A DNA stretch of 64,000 nt from assembly GCA_025454815.1 (NCBI GenBank), contig JALONR010000002.1:25417-89416 (forward strand), given 5' to 3'. Both the position numbers and the translations under genes were made by a program. Shown here piece after piece: positions 1 to 8,740 of the stretch. Numbering within the stretch: position 1 is the stretch's first letter; every line of letters starts with the position of its first letter. Source of the stretch: Bacteroidales bacterium. GTDB taxonomy: Bacteria; Bacteroidota; Bacteroidia; Bacteroidales; VadinHA17. The notes under the pieces are model-generated. The model made no database searches and was not told the origin of the DNA. It worked only from the letters and a program-made list of their open reading frames with translations.

Positions 1-513
1 GACAATGGAATCGATGGCCCCCACCTCGTGAAAATGAATCTCCTCCAGGGGTTTGTCATGAACTGCAGCTTCGGCAATGGCAATTTGCCTGAAGATTTTC
101 ATTGCCAGCTCTTTGACTGCTGGTTTCAGCCCGCTCTCCATGACTATCTTTTCTATGTCGGCAAGGTTTCTGTGTTCCCCCGAATCCCTGTTGGCGTGAT
201 CATGTCCGTGGCTGTGATCATGACTGTGGCTGTGATCATTACTGTGGCTGTGATCATTACTGTGGCTGTGATCATGACTGTGGTTATGCTCATGTCCGTG
301 GTAATGCCCCTCATTCTCACTGGTAATAACTGTTACCCTGGTACCGGTAATGCCATGCCGCTGGTCACGGGTGATATCAAGTCTCCATCCTGCTGTATTG
401 AGTTCCTGCAGACCGCTGATCAGGGTCTCACGGCTGACCCCCAGGTCAATCATTGCCCCCAGGTTCATATCACCGCTGATTCCGGAAAAGCAGTCGTAGT
501 AAAGTATCTTCAT
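1..513 (-). CDS. larC: Nickel pincer cofactor biosynthesis protein LarC (DUF111), N-terminal part, truncated by the window edge
   Basis: Reverse complement from 513 reads MKILYYDCFSGISGDMNLGAMIDLGVS...HFHEVGAIDSIV, open to base 1; His-rich segment in the middle. Not in the ORF track; the + strand ORF 28..588 is its antisense shadow. Confidence 0.88.
   Translation of the reverse strand, partial: MKILYYDCFSGISGDMNLGAMIDLGVSRETLISGLQELNTAGWRLDITRDQRHGITGTRVTVITSENEGHYHGHEHNHSHDHSHSNDHSHSNDHSHSHDHSHGHDHANRDSGEHRNLADIEKIVMESGLKPAVKELAMKIFRQIAIAEAAVHDKPLEEIHFHEVGAIDSIV
196..303 (-). repeat. Six 18-bp tandem units encoding a His/Asp/Ser-rich stretch in LarC
   Basis: Units of gtgatcat(g/t)(a/t)ctgtggct at 196, 214, 232, 250, 268 and 286; reverse strand encodes SH(S/G)(N/H)DH repeats. 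Confidence 0.9.
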
Positions 514-667
514 TTTTTAGTTTTTTTTAACACCCGGCGACAAACCCGCACTGTCGCTTATGGCCGTCGTCTCAGGCTGCTAATATAAGAATACGAAGCC
601 GATATATTAAAAAAAAATGCTTACTTTGCATCTTCTCATTTTTGGGGTAATATTCTAACAGAAGGGT

Positions 668-1594
668 ATGAAAAGAAGAAATTTCTTACGCAGTTCGCTT
701 GGTGCCGGACTTGCAGCAGGGGCGTTCATGAGTTTTAGCAGGTATGAAAATGCACTTGCCGGAAAACCCCTTCCATCAGCAGAAAATTATGACCTTATAG
801 CAGTTATGGGCGGTGAACCGGCTGCAATGTTTGACATGGGGATCCAGTCTCTGGGCGGAATGGGAACCTTCGTCAGGAAAGGACAGAAGGTGCTGGTGAA
901 GCCTAACATAGGCTGGGATGTTGTGCCTGAGAAGGGTGCAAATACAAATCCTGCACTTGTGAAAAGAATAATTGAGCATTGCTACAGGGCCGGGGCCAAG
1001 GAGGTATATGTCTTTGACAATACTTGTGATAACTGGATCAAATGCTACAAGAACTCAGGCATTGAACAGGCGGTAAAGGATGCCGGCGGAAAGATCGTAC
1101 CCGGCAATTCAGAAAGTTACTACCATGAGATTACTATTCCCAACGGGAAGAAACTGACGAAGACAAAGGTTCATGAACTGGTTCTTGAGAGTGATGTTTT
1201 CATCAATGTGCCCGTGCTGAAAAACCACAGTTCGGCCATGATGACTGGAGCTTTGAAGAACATGATGGGAGTGATCTGGGACCGTGGTTACTGGCACAGG
1301 AACAATCTCAACCAGTGCATTGCTGACTATGCTCTTTACTCCAGGAAACCGAGCCTTCATATAACAGACGCATACAATGTGATGATGCGGAACGGACCCC
1401 GCGGGGTTTCAGTAGCTGACCTCTCAAATATGAAGTCGCTGTTGATCTCAACAGACTGGGTTGCCATTGATGCGGCAGGCGCAAAGATGATGGGTAAGGA
1501 ACCTTCTTCCATTGAGCATATAACCCTGGCAGCCGGTATGGGTATCGGAAAAATGGACCTGGCCAGCATGAACATCCACAGACTGAAAATGTAA
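668..1594 (+). CDS. Tat-signal DUF362 domain-containing protein
   Basis: MKRRNFLRSSLGAGLAAGAFMSF Tat-like leader; DUF362-type core (VLVKPNIGWD..., DVFINVPVLKNHSSAMMTGALKNMMG). Confidence 0.85.
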   Translation: MKRRNFLRSSLGAGLAAGAFMSFSRYENALAGKPLPSAENYDLIAVMGGEPAAMFDMGIQSLGGMGTFVRKGQKVLVKPNIGWDVVPEKGANTNPALVKRIIEHCYRAGAKEVYVFDNTCDNWIKCYKNSGIEQAVKDAGGKIVPGNSESYYHEITIPNGKKLTKTKVHELVLESDVFINVPVLKNHSSAMMTGALKNMMGVIWDRGYWHRNNLNQCIADYALYSRKPSLHITDAYNVMMRNGPRGVSVADLSNMKSLLISTDWVAIDAAGAKMMGKEPSSIEHITLAAGMGIGKMDLASMNIHRLKM

Positions 1595-1600
1595 CCATTA

Positions 1601-3163
1601 ATGAAGTCGTCAGCCCTGAAACATATCCGCACTGTTTTTGCAGTTCTGGTATTACTTCTTTTCGCCTTTCTGTTCATTGATTTCAGGGGCATTCTTGGCG
1701 ACAAGGCGTTCGGGCCCATCCTTTACCTGCAGTTCGTCCCCTCATTCCTTAAATTTGTAATTGCAGGAGTAGCAGCTTCCACCGGTTTCATCGCCGTACT
1801 CATCCTGACCCTCCTTACAGGCCGCACCTATTGTTCGTTTCTCTGTCCGCTTGGCATCCTGCAGGATGGCATAAGCCGTGTGGGAGGGCTGGTAAAAAGA
1901 CGGTTCCGTAGGTATGGCTATAAAAAGCCATGGACTGCGCTCCGCTATTTCATCCTGGGAATCACTGCCGGTATAATGGCCCTTGGAGGGGTTTATGTGC
2001 TCACCATCCTTGACCCTTACAGCACCTTCGGGCGGTTTATGACCTATTTTGCCCAGCCTGTGGCCCTCTTTGTAAACAATATCCTGGCCTCCATTCTGGG
2101 AAAGTTCGATATTTACACCATCTACCGCGTTGACATAAAGCCTTATGAGATAGTGGCTTACATCATTCCGGCCGCTTTTCTCTTCCTTATCGGACTGCTG
2201 GCCTTCAGGTACGGCAGACTTTACTGCAATACAGTGTGTCCTGTGGGTACTTTACTCGGGTTCCTGAGCAAGATATCACTTTTCAGGATAAGGTTTGATG
2301 ATGCCAAATGTACACGTTGCGGAAGGTGCGCAATGTCATGCAAGTCATCATGCATTGATTTCCTGAACAAGACCGTTGATCTCAGCAGGTGCGTGAACTG
2401 TTTCAACTGCATTGACTCCTGCAAGGAGAACGGGATGTCATACGGTCTTGTCAGGCTGAAGAAGCAGCCGGGTTCAGACGAAACCACTGATCCTTCCCGC
2501 CGCGGTTTCATTGCAGGATCACTGGTACTGATTGCCGGCGGCTCGCAGCTGATCCGCGCACAGGGCACCACACCCACTCCGACGAAAGATTCAACTGTAA
2601 AGGAAGACAGGCTTTACCCGGTATCGCCTCCCGGTTCGGCCGGAATAGCCACATTCACCTCCCGCTGCACAGCCTGTACTCTCTGTGTGAATGCCTGCCC
2701 CACAAATGTGCTCCAGCCTTCGGTCAGTGAATACGGATTCGCAGGGATCATGCAACCCAGGATGGATTTTCACAGCGGATTCTGCAACTATGACTGTACC
2801 AGATGCACCGATGTATGCCCTACAGGAGCAATCATGCCGCTGATGGTGGAGGCCAAAAAAATGACCCAGATAGGAAAGGCAGTCTTCATAAAGGAGAACT
2901 GTATAGTACATACGGAGAAGACCGCATGCGGGGCTTGTTCCGAACACTGCCCAACCAAGGCATGCCACATGGTCCCCTATGAGGGAAAACTGCTTATTCC
3001 GGAAATTAAGGATGAGATCTGCATCGGCTGCGGAGCTTGCGAGTACGCATGCCCCACCAGGCCCTACAGGGCCATCTTCGTCGACGGCAATCCGATCCAT
3101 GAGGCTGCTTCGAAACCTGAGGCCGAAGAGCTCAAAGCCGCGCCTGCCGAATTCCCGTTCTGA
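1601..3163 (+). CDS. Membrane-bound 4Fe-4S polyferredoxin (NapH/MauN-like N-terminus fused to NapG-like ferredoxin)
   Basis: Hydrophobic N-terminus with CSFLCPLG and CNTVCPVG motifs, followed by several CxxCxxCxxxC clusters; internal SRRGFIAGSLVL motif. Confidence 0.85.
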   Translation: MKSSALKHIRTVFAVLVLLLFAFLFIDFRGILGDKAFGPILYLQFVPSFLKFVIAGVAASTGFIAVLILTLLTGRTYCSFLCPLGILQDGISRVGGLVKRRFRRYGYKKPWTALRYFILGITAGIMALGGVYVLTILDPYSTFGRFMTYFAQPVALFVNNILASILGKFDIYTIYRVDIKPYEIVAYIIPAAFLFLIGLLAFRYGRLYCNTVCPVGTLLGFLSKISLFRIRFDDAKCTRCGRCAMSCKSSCIDFLNKTVDLSRCVNCFNCIDSCKENGMSYGLVRLKKQPGSDETTDPSRRGFIAGSLVLIAGGSQLIRAQGTTPTPTKDSTVKEDRLYPVSPPGSAGIATFTSRCTACTLCVNACPTNVLQPSVSEYGFAGIMQPRMDFHSGFCNYDCTRCTDVCPTGAIMPLMVEAKKMTQIGKAVFIKENCIVHTEKTACGACSEHCPTKACHMVPYEGKLLIPEIKDEICIGCGACEYACPTRPYRAIFVDGNPIHEAASKPEAEELKAAPAEFPF

Positions 3164-3255
3164 GATATAAAAACATGATATTTATCGTGTGAGGCAGAGT
3201 TAAATAGACTTAACTTGCATGCTCTTGTATAACCTCATAATTATTTGATCGTTTT

Positions 3256-3678
3256 ATGAAACCTACACATATTGAGCATATTGGCATTGCGGTGAATTCA
3301 ATCGCCGATGCGTTGCCTTTTTATGAAAAGGTGCTTGGCCTTAAGTGCTACAACATTGAAGAAGTGGCTGATCAGAAAGTCAAAACCGCATTTTTCATGA
3401 TCGGACAGACCAAGATAGAACTCCTTGAATCAACCGACCCTGAAGGACCGGTGGGGAAATTTATAGAAAAGAGGGGAGAGGGGATACATCATATCGCCTT
3501 TGCCGTTGATAACCTGGAGGAGAGGCTCCGCGAAGCAGAGGCAGCCGGTATAAGACTCATCGATACAGCCCCGAGAAAAGGTGCAGAAGGTCTGAGTATT
3601 GCATTCATCCATCCAAAATCAACCTTCGGTGTGCTTACCGAACTGTGCGAAGACAAGAATAGCGAACACAAAAAATAA
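3256..3678 (+). CDS. mce: Methylmalonyl-CoA epimerase
   Basis: Glyoxalase-fold protein HIEHIGIAVNSIADALPFYEKVLGL...GEGIHHIAFAVDN, directly upstream of mmdA. Confidence 0.92.
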   Translation: MKPTHIEHIGIAVNSIADALPFYEKVLGLKCYNIEEVADQKVKTAFFMIGQTKIELLESTDPEGPVGKFIEKRGEGIHHIAFAVDNLEERLREAEAAGIRLIDTAPRKGAEGLSIAFIHPKSTFGVLTELCEDKNSEHKK

Positions 3679-3687
3679 CCAGGTTCA

Positions 3688-5247
3688 ATGAACAGTCAGG
3701 AAAGAATAAAACAGCTCCTTGATTACAGGGAGAAGGCACGCAAGGGCGGCGGAGAAAAACGGATAGAAGACCAGCACTCCAAGGGTAAGCTGACAGCAAG
3801 GGAACGGATTACCATGCTGCTCGACGAGGGCAGCTTCGAGGAGTACGATATGTTCGTTACTCACAGAACAGAAGACTTCGGCCTTGCTGACAAGAAATAC
3901 CTTTCTGACGGTGTAATCACCGGACATGGTACCATTGACGGCAGGGTGGTCTACGTCTTTGCCCAGGATTTTACCGTCTTCGGAGGTTCTCTCTCTGAGA
4001 CTTTCGCACAGAAGATATGCAAGATCATGGATCAGGCCATGAAGACAGGTGCACCGTTGATAGGAATCAATGACTCCGGCGGTGCACGCATTCAGGAAGG
4101 TGTCAGAAGCCTCGCAGGCTATGCCGAGATTTTTGAACGCAATATCCTTGCATCCGGCGTGATACCCCAGATCTCAGCCATCTTCGGTCCGTGTGCCGGC
4201 GGCGCAGTATATTCGCCTGCACTTACTGACTACATAATCATGAGCCGCAAGAGCAGCTATATGTTCGTTACCGGCCCCAAGGTAGCCAAGGCTGTCACAG
4301 GAGAAGATATCACCATTGACGATCTCGGAGGTGCCGGAGTCCATACATCGAAGTCAGGCGTTGCCCACTTTGGCGTTGATGAGGAGAAGGAAGGGCTCGA
4401 TCTGATCAGGAAACTGCTGGGCTTTATGCCCCAGAACAACCTCGAGGAACCGCCCCAGTTGGATTGTGATGACCCCATCGACAGGCTCGAGGACGAACTT
4501 AATGACATTATTCCGGAAAGCCCCAACCAGCCCTATGACGTCAAGGATGTTATTGCGAGGGTTGTTGATTACCATGACTTCCTGGAGGTGCATGAGGCTT
4601 ACGCGAAAAACATAGTTGTCGGTTATGCAAGGTTTGACGGAATGCCAGTCGGCATAGTTGCAAACCAGCCGGCTTACCTGGCAGGAGTGCTTGATATAGA
4701 AGCTTCACGCAAGGCAGCCCGCTTTATCCGCTTCTGCGATGCATTCAATATCCCGATCGTGACTTTTGTTGACGTACCCGGATTCCTCCCGGGGTCCACA
4801 CAGGAATACGGAGGCATCATCATCCACGGTGCCAAGCTGATGTACGCCTACGGCGAAGCCAGCGTTCCGAAAGTAACTGTCACCCTTCGTAAATCCTACG
4901 GCGGAGCACATTGCGTCATGTCATCAAAACAGTTGAGAGGCGACATTAACTACGCCTGGCCAACAGCCGAGATTGCTGTCATGGGCCCCCAGGGCGCCAT
5001 CGAGGTCCTTGAAGGGAAAGCAATCAGCGAGATTGCTGACCCGGCCGAAAGGAAACAATACGTCTCCAAAAAGGAGCAGGAATACCGCAATAAGTTCGCA
5101 AATCCATACGAGGCAGCGCGGTACGGTTACCTTGATGACGTGATAGAACCACGAAATACAAGGTTCAGGGTCATAAGGGCCCTCAGGACCCTTGCAACGA
5201 AGAAAGACCCGGGGCCAATGAAAAAACACGGTAATATCCCACTCTGA
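3688..5247 (+). CDS. mmdA: Methylmalonyl-CoA decarboxylase alpha / propionyl-CoA carboxylase beta-type carboxyltransferase
   Basis: 519 aa carboxyltransferase with [21 protein letters not shown] and [10 protein letters not shown] motifs. Confidence 0.93.
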   Translation: MNSQERIKQLLDYREKARKGGGEKRIEDQHSKGKLTARERITMLLDEGSFEEYDMFVTHRTEDFGLADKKYLSDGVITGHGTIDGRVVYVFAQDFTVFGGSLSETFAQKICKIMDQAMKTGAPLIGINDSGGARIQEGVRSLAGYAEIFERNILASGVIPQISAIFGPCAGGAVYSPALTDYIIMSRKSSYMFVTGPKVAKAVTGEDITIDDLGGAGVHTSKSGVAHFGVDEEKEGLDLIRKLLGFMPQNNLEEPPQLDCDDPIDRLEDELNDIIPESPNQPYDVKDVIARVVDYHDFLEVHEAYAKNIVVGYARFDGMPVGIVANQPAYLAGVLDIEASRKAARFIRFCDAFNIPIVTFVDVPGFLPGSTQEYGGIIIHGAKLMYAYGEASVPKVTVTLRKSYGGAHCVMSSKQLRGDINYAWPTAEIAVMGPQGAIEVLEGKAISEIADPAERKQYVSKKEQEYRNKFANPYEAARYGYLDDVIEPRNTRFRVIRALRTLATKKDPGPMKKHGNIPL

Positions 5248-5253
5248 AAATAA

Positions 5254-5625
5254 ATGATCATGCACACCTTATATCTTACTGAGGCCGCAACCGGTCTCGA
5301 TTCACTGACCTGGACCATTGTGGCGGTAGGCATCGGGATTGTGTTTCTCTCCCTTCTGATAGTATACTGGTTCTTCAGGTATGTACTCACTTTCATACTT
5401 AACTTCAGGCTTAAAAGTTTTGCCCGTAAAAAAGGGATTGATCCTGCGGAAGTTCTGACAGTCAAGACTATACAGTCAGGTGAAGTCAATGCGGCCATAG
5501 CGATGGCTCTTTACCAGTATTTCAATGAGCTGCATGATGTGGAGAGCGGGGTGGTAACCATCAAGCGGGTCTCCAGGCACTACTCCCCGTGGAGCTCCAA
5601 GTTGTACAACATGAAAAATCTATAG
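5254..5625 (+). CDS. OadG-family decarboxylase sodium pump gamma subunit
   Basis: Small protein with one N-terminal TM helix, positioned between mmdA and the biotin carrier. Confidence 0.8.
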   Translation: MIMHTLYLTEAATGLDSLTWTIVAVGIGIVFLSLLIVYWFFRYVLTFILNFRLKSFARKKGIDPAEVLTVKTIQSGEVNAAIAMALYQYFNELHDVESGVVTIKRVSRHYSPWSSKLYNMKNL

Positions 5626-5643
5626 GATCAGCATAATCGGATA

Positions 5644-6090
5644 GTGATGAAAAATTACAAGTTCAGAATAAACGGCAACCAGTATGAGGTTGATGTCCTC
5701 GAGATCGAAGGCAACATGGCGAAAATCGAGGTGAACGGAACAGTATATGATGTTGAGATGCAGCGCGAGATTCCGAAGATCAGGAGCTTTGCTGCTGTTA
5801 CTGCTGCTGCTGCTGCACCCTCGCAGCCAAAACCGGTAAAGGAAACAAAGCCTGCTGCCGGAAGCGAGCCGGGCAAGGCATCAGAGGTCAGGGCTCCACT
5901 GCCCGGAGTCATAATACAGGTACTTGTCAGACCGGGTGATGAGGTGAAACCCGGACAAACAGTCTGCACCCTCGAGACAATGAAAATGGAGAATGCCATC
6001 AAGGCAGAGCACGGAGGTAAAATATCTTCCGTGAATATTTCAGCCGGTCAGTCTGTGCTTCAGGATGAGGTCCTAATAGTAATCGGGTAG
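5644..6090 (+). CDS. mmdC: Biotin carboxyl carrier protein (decarboxylase gamma/BCCP subunit)
   Basis: Biotinylation motif ETMKMENAI, Ala/Pro linker. Confidence 0.92.
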   Translation: MMKNYKFRINGNQYEVDVLEIEGNMAKIEVNGTVYDVEMQREIPKIRSFAAVTAAAAAPSQPKPVKETKPAAGSEPGKASEVRAPLPGVIIQVLVRPGDEVKPGQTVCTLETMKMENAIKAEHGGKISSVNISAGQSVLQDEVLIVIG

Positions 6091-6092
6091 CG

Positions 6093-7463
6093 ATGGCAAG
6101 GAGAAAGATGTGGACAATGCTTGCCCTGCTGGTGATAACGTCACTGGCGTGGATGGCATTTGTCAAGCCTGAACAGGACAGGCAACAGGCCCTGGCTGAC
6201 ACAGGTGTTGTCAGTAGCACTGCTGTCACGCAGTATCAGCCACAGGATATCCAGGATATCCGGAATACCCAGGATGGACAGTTCGTCGGAGGTCTGAAAC
6301 AATTCTGGGACTACACCGGCTTCCGTAATGCAACCACAGGGCATCTTATTATGATGCTGGTGGGTCTCTTCTTTATCTTTCTGGCAATCAGGTATGAATA
6401 TGAACCGCTGCTGCTTGTGCCCATTGGCACCGGGATACTGATCGGCAACATTCCCTTCTTTGCTGACGGCGGAATGAACCTGCAGGTGGGGATCTACCAG
6501 CAGGGCAGCGTACTGAACTACCTCTATTTCGGAGTGATGAAGGGGGTATATCCACCGTTGATTTTTCTGGGCATCGGGGCCATGACAGATTTCTCGTCAC
6601 TGATCTCCAACCCGAGGCTCCTCCTGCTGGGTGCAGCCGCCCAGGTTGGTATCTTCGCTACTTTTATCGGTGCACTGCTGCTGGGCTTCAACAAGCCTGA
6701 GGCCGGCGCAATTGGCATAATCGGCGGCGCTGACGGTCCGACTGCAATTTTCCTTTCTTCAAGGCTGGCCAACGGTATAAATGTGCTCTCTGACGGAACC
6801 ACCGTTAAGAATCTTATCGGTCCCATCGCCATTGCGGCCTACTCATACATGGCACTGGTACCGGTGATACAACCTCCTATCATGAGACTCCTCACCTCCA
6901 GGAAGGAGAGACTTATCCGCATGAAGCCCCCACGCGCCGTCACCAAGACGGAAAAGATTCTCTTCCCTATATTCGGACTTCTGCTGACCTGTTTTATCTC
7001 GCCAAGCGCACTGCCGCTGCTGGGAATGCTTTTCTTCGGCAATATCCTCAAGGAATCCGGCGTAACAAAGAGACTGGCGGAGACAGCACGCACTTCACTT
7101 ATTGACATAGTGACAATTTTGATCGGCTTAACAGTGGGCGCTTCAACCCAGGCTGACGTATTCCTTACCAAAGAGTCAGTGATGATATTCGGACTGGGAG
7201 CAGCAGCTTTTGCCGTTGCAACTTTCTCCGGCGTCCTGTTTGCCAAACTGATGAACCTTTTCCTTCCTGATGACAATAAGATAAATCCGCTGATTGGCAA
7301 TTCGGGTGTTTCAGCAGTCCCGGACAGTGCCCGGGTGTCTGAGATGGAAGGGCTCAAGGCCGATAAGACCAACCACCTTCTCATGCATGCAATGGGACCC
7401 AACGTGGCCGGAGTTATCGGTTCAGCCATCGCCGCAGGGATACTGCTGAGCTATCTCGGATAA
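6093..7463 (+). CDS. mmdB: Na+-translocating decarboxylase beta subunit (OadB/MmdB)
   Basis: Polytopic membrane protein with GIIGGADGPTAIFLSS and SAVPDSARV motifs. Confidence 0.93.
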   Translation: MARRKMWTMLALLVITSLAWMAFVKPEQDRQQALADTGVVSSTAVTQYQPQDIQDIRNTQDGQFVGGLKQFWDYTGFRNATTGHLIMMLVGLFFIFLAIRYEYEPLLLVPIGTGILIGNIPFFADGGMNLQVGIYQQGSVLNYLYFGVMKGVYPPLIFLGIGAMTDFSSLISNPRLLLLGAAAQVGIFATFIGALLLGFNKPEAGAIGIIGGADGPTAIFLSSRLANGINVLSDGTTVKNLIGPIAIAAYSYMALVPVIQPPIMRLLTSRKERLIRMKPPRAVTKTEKILFPIFGLLLTCFISPSALPLLGMLFFGNILKESGVTKRLAETARTSLIDIVTILIGLTVGASTQADVFLTKESVMIFGLGAAAFAVATFSGVLFAKLMNLFLPDDNKINPLIGNSGVSAVPDSARVSEMEGLKADKTNHLLMHAMGPNVAGVIGSAIAAGILLSYLG

Positions 7464-7505
7464 TATTGTTAAGTTTGTTATATACTTCATTCCAGCGCAG
7501 AGAAG

Positions 7506-8720
7506 ATGAAACAGGCAATTACCGGCAATGCCGGACCCAGGGTAAGGTCTGACATTGAAGTGACGCTTGAACTCACTGATTCAGGCGGCATAGAGCTGAA
7601 CATCAAATCGAAGGTAAAAAGCATGTACGGCAAGGCCATCGAAGAGCAGTGCCGCTTCCTGCTTGATTATTTCGGAATCGTAAATGCCAGGCTCTCGGTT
7701 AACGACTCCGGTGCGCTTCCATTTGTGATTGCCGCAAGGATTGAAGCGGCTGTGAAAGCCCTGACGGGAACGACAAAAAGCTTCATCCCGGAAATGATCC
7801 CTGAGAACATATACGGTTCATCACGTGACAGGTACAGGTTTTCAAGACTTTACCTGCCCGGAAACAGCCCCGGTATGTTTCTTAACGCCGGGTTGCACTC
7901 GCCTGACGGAGTCATCCTGGACCTGGAGGACTCCGTGGCACCTGACCGAAAGGATGAGGCTCGCATACTTGTCAGAAACGCCCTGAGGGCCGTGAACTTC
8001 TACGGTGCGGAGAGAATGATCCGCATCAACCAGGGTGAAAGGGGCCTGGAAGACCTGGAAGCCTTGATACCGCATAACGTGCAACTGGTCCTGATACCCA
8101 AATGCGAGAACGGTGAAACCGTCCAGACAGTAGACCGGAAGATCAGGGAGATAAAGGCAGGGGAAGGTCAGAATGAAACCGTCTTCCTGATGCCGATAAT
8201 TGAGAGTGCCGCAGGTGTGGAGCATGCCATGGAGATTGCCACAGCCTCCGGTTCAGTCGTTGCCATGGCAATAGGGCTTGAAGATTACACAGCTGACCTT
8301 GGCGTACAGCGTACAAAGGAAGGAAAGGAGTCGCTCTATGCCCGCAACCGCATCGTGGTGGCTGCCAGGGCAGCCGGTATCCAGCCGATTGATTCGGTAT
8401 TCTCGGATGTGGGAGACATGGAGGGTCTGCTTCAGAATGTCCTGTCCTCCAAGGCAATGGGCTTCGACGGAATGGGCTGCATTCACCCGCGCCAGATAGC
8501 TGTCATCAGGGAGGGCTTCTCCCCATCGCCGGATGAAATAGAAAAGGCAAAGAAGATAGTTGTTGCCTATCATGATGCGCTTGAAAAAGGGCTGGGAGTT
8601 GTGGCTCTCGGCACAAAGATGATAGACCCGCCGGTGGTTGCCAGGGCGGAGAAGACGATAACCCTTGCTGTCAGGCTCGGCATTCTGCCCGGTAACTGGA
8701 TTGAGGAGGAAAAGGCTTAA
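7506..8720 (+). CDS. CitD-CitE fusion: citrate lyase acyl-carrier domain plus beta subunit
   Basis: First ~95 aa CitD-like (VRSDIEVTLEL...IKSKVKSMYGKAIEE...VNDSGALPFVIAARIEAAV); remainder HpcH/HpaI/CitE (RLYLPGNSPGMF, GVILDLEDSVAPDRKDEAR, GLEDYTADLGVQRT). Confidence 0.88.
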   Translation: MKQAITGNAGPRVRSDIEVTLELTDSGGIELNIKSKVKSMYGKAIEEQCRFLLDYFGIVNARLSVNDSGALPFVIAARIEAAVKALTGTTKSFIPEMIPENIYGSSRDRYRFSRLYLPGNSPGMFLNAGLHSPDGVILDLEDSVAPDRKDEARILVRNALRAVNFYGAERMIRINQGERGLEDLEALIPHNVQLVLIPKCENGETVQTVDRKIREIKAGEGQNETVFLMPIIESAAGVEHAMEIATASGSVVAMAIGLEDYTADLGVQRTKEGKESLYARNRIVVAARAAGIQPIDSVFSDVGDMEGLLQNVLSSKAMGFDGMGCIHPRQIAVIREGFSPSPDEIEKAKKIVVAYHDALEKGLGVVALGTKMIDPPVVARAEKTITLAVRLGILPGNWIEEEKA

Positions 8721-8740
8721 CCATAAACGCATACCCGGTC

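Noticed and set aside
28-588. 186 aa + strand ORF
   Set aside because: Antisense shadow of larC; the repetitive VIMTVAVI sequence is the complement of the His-rich repeat.
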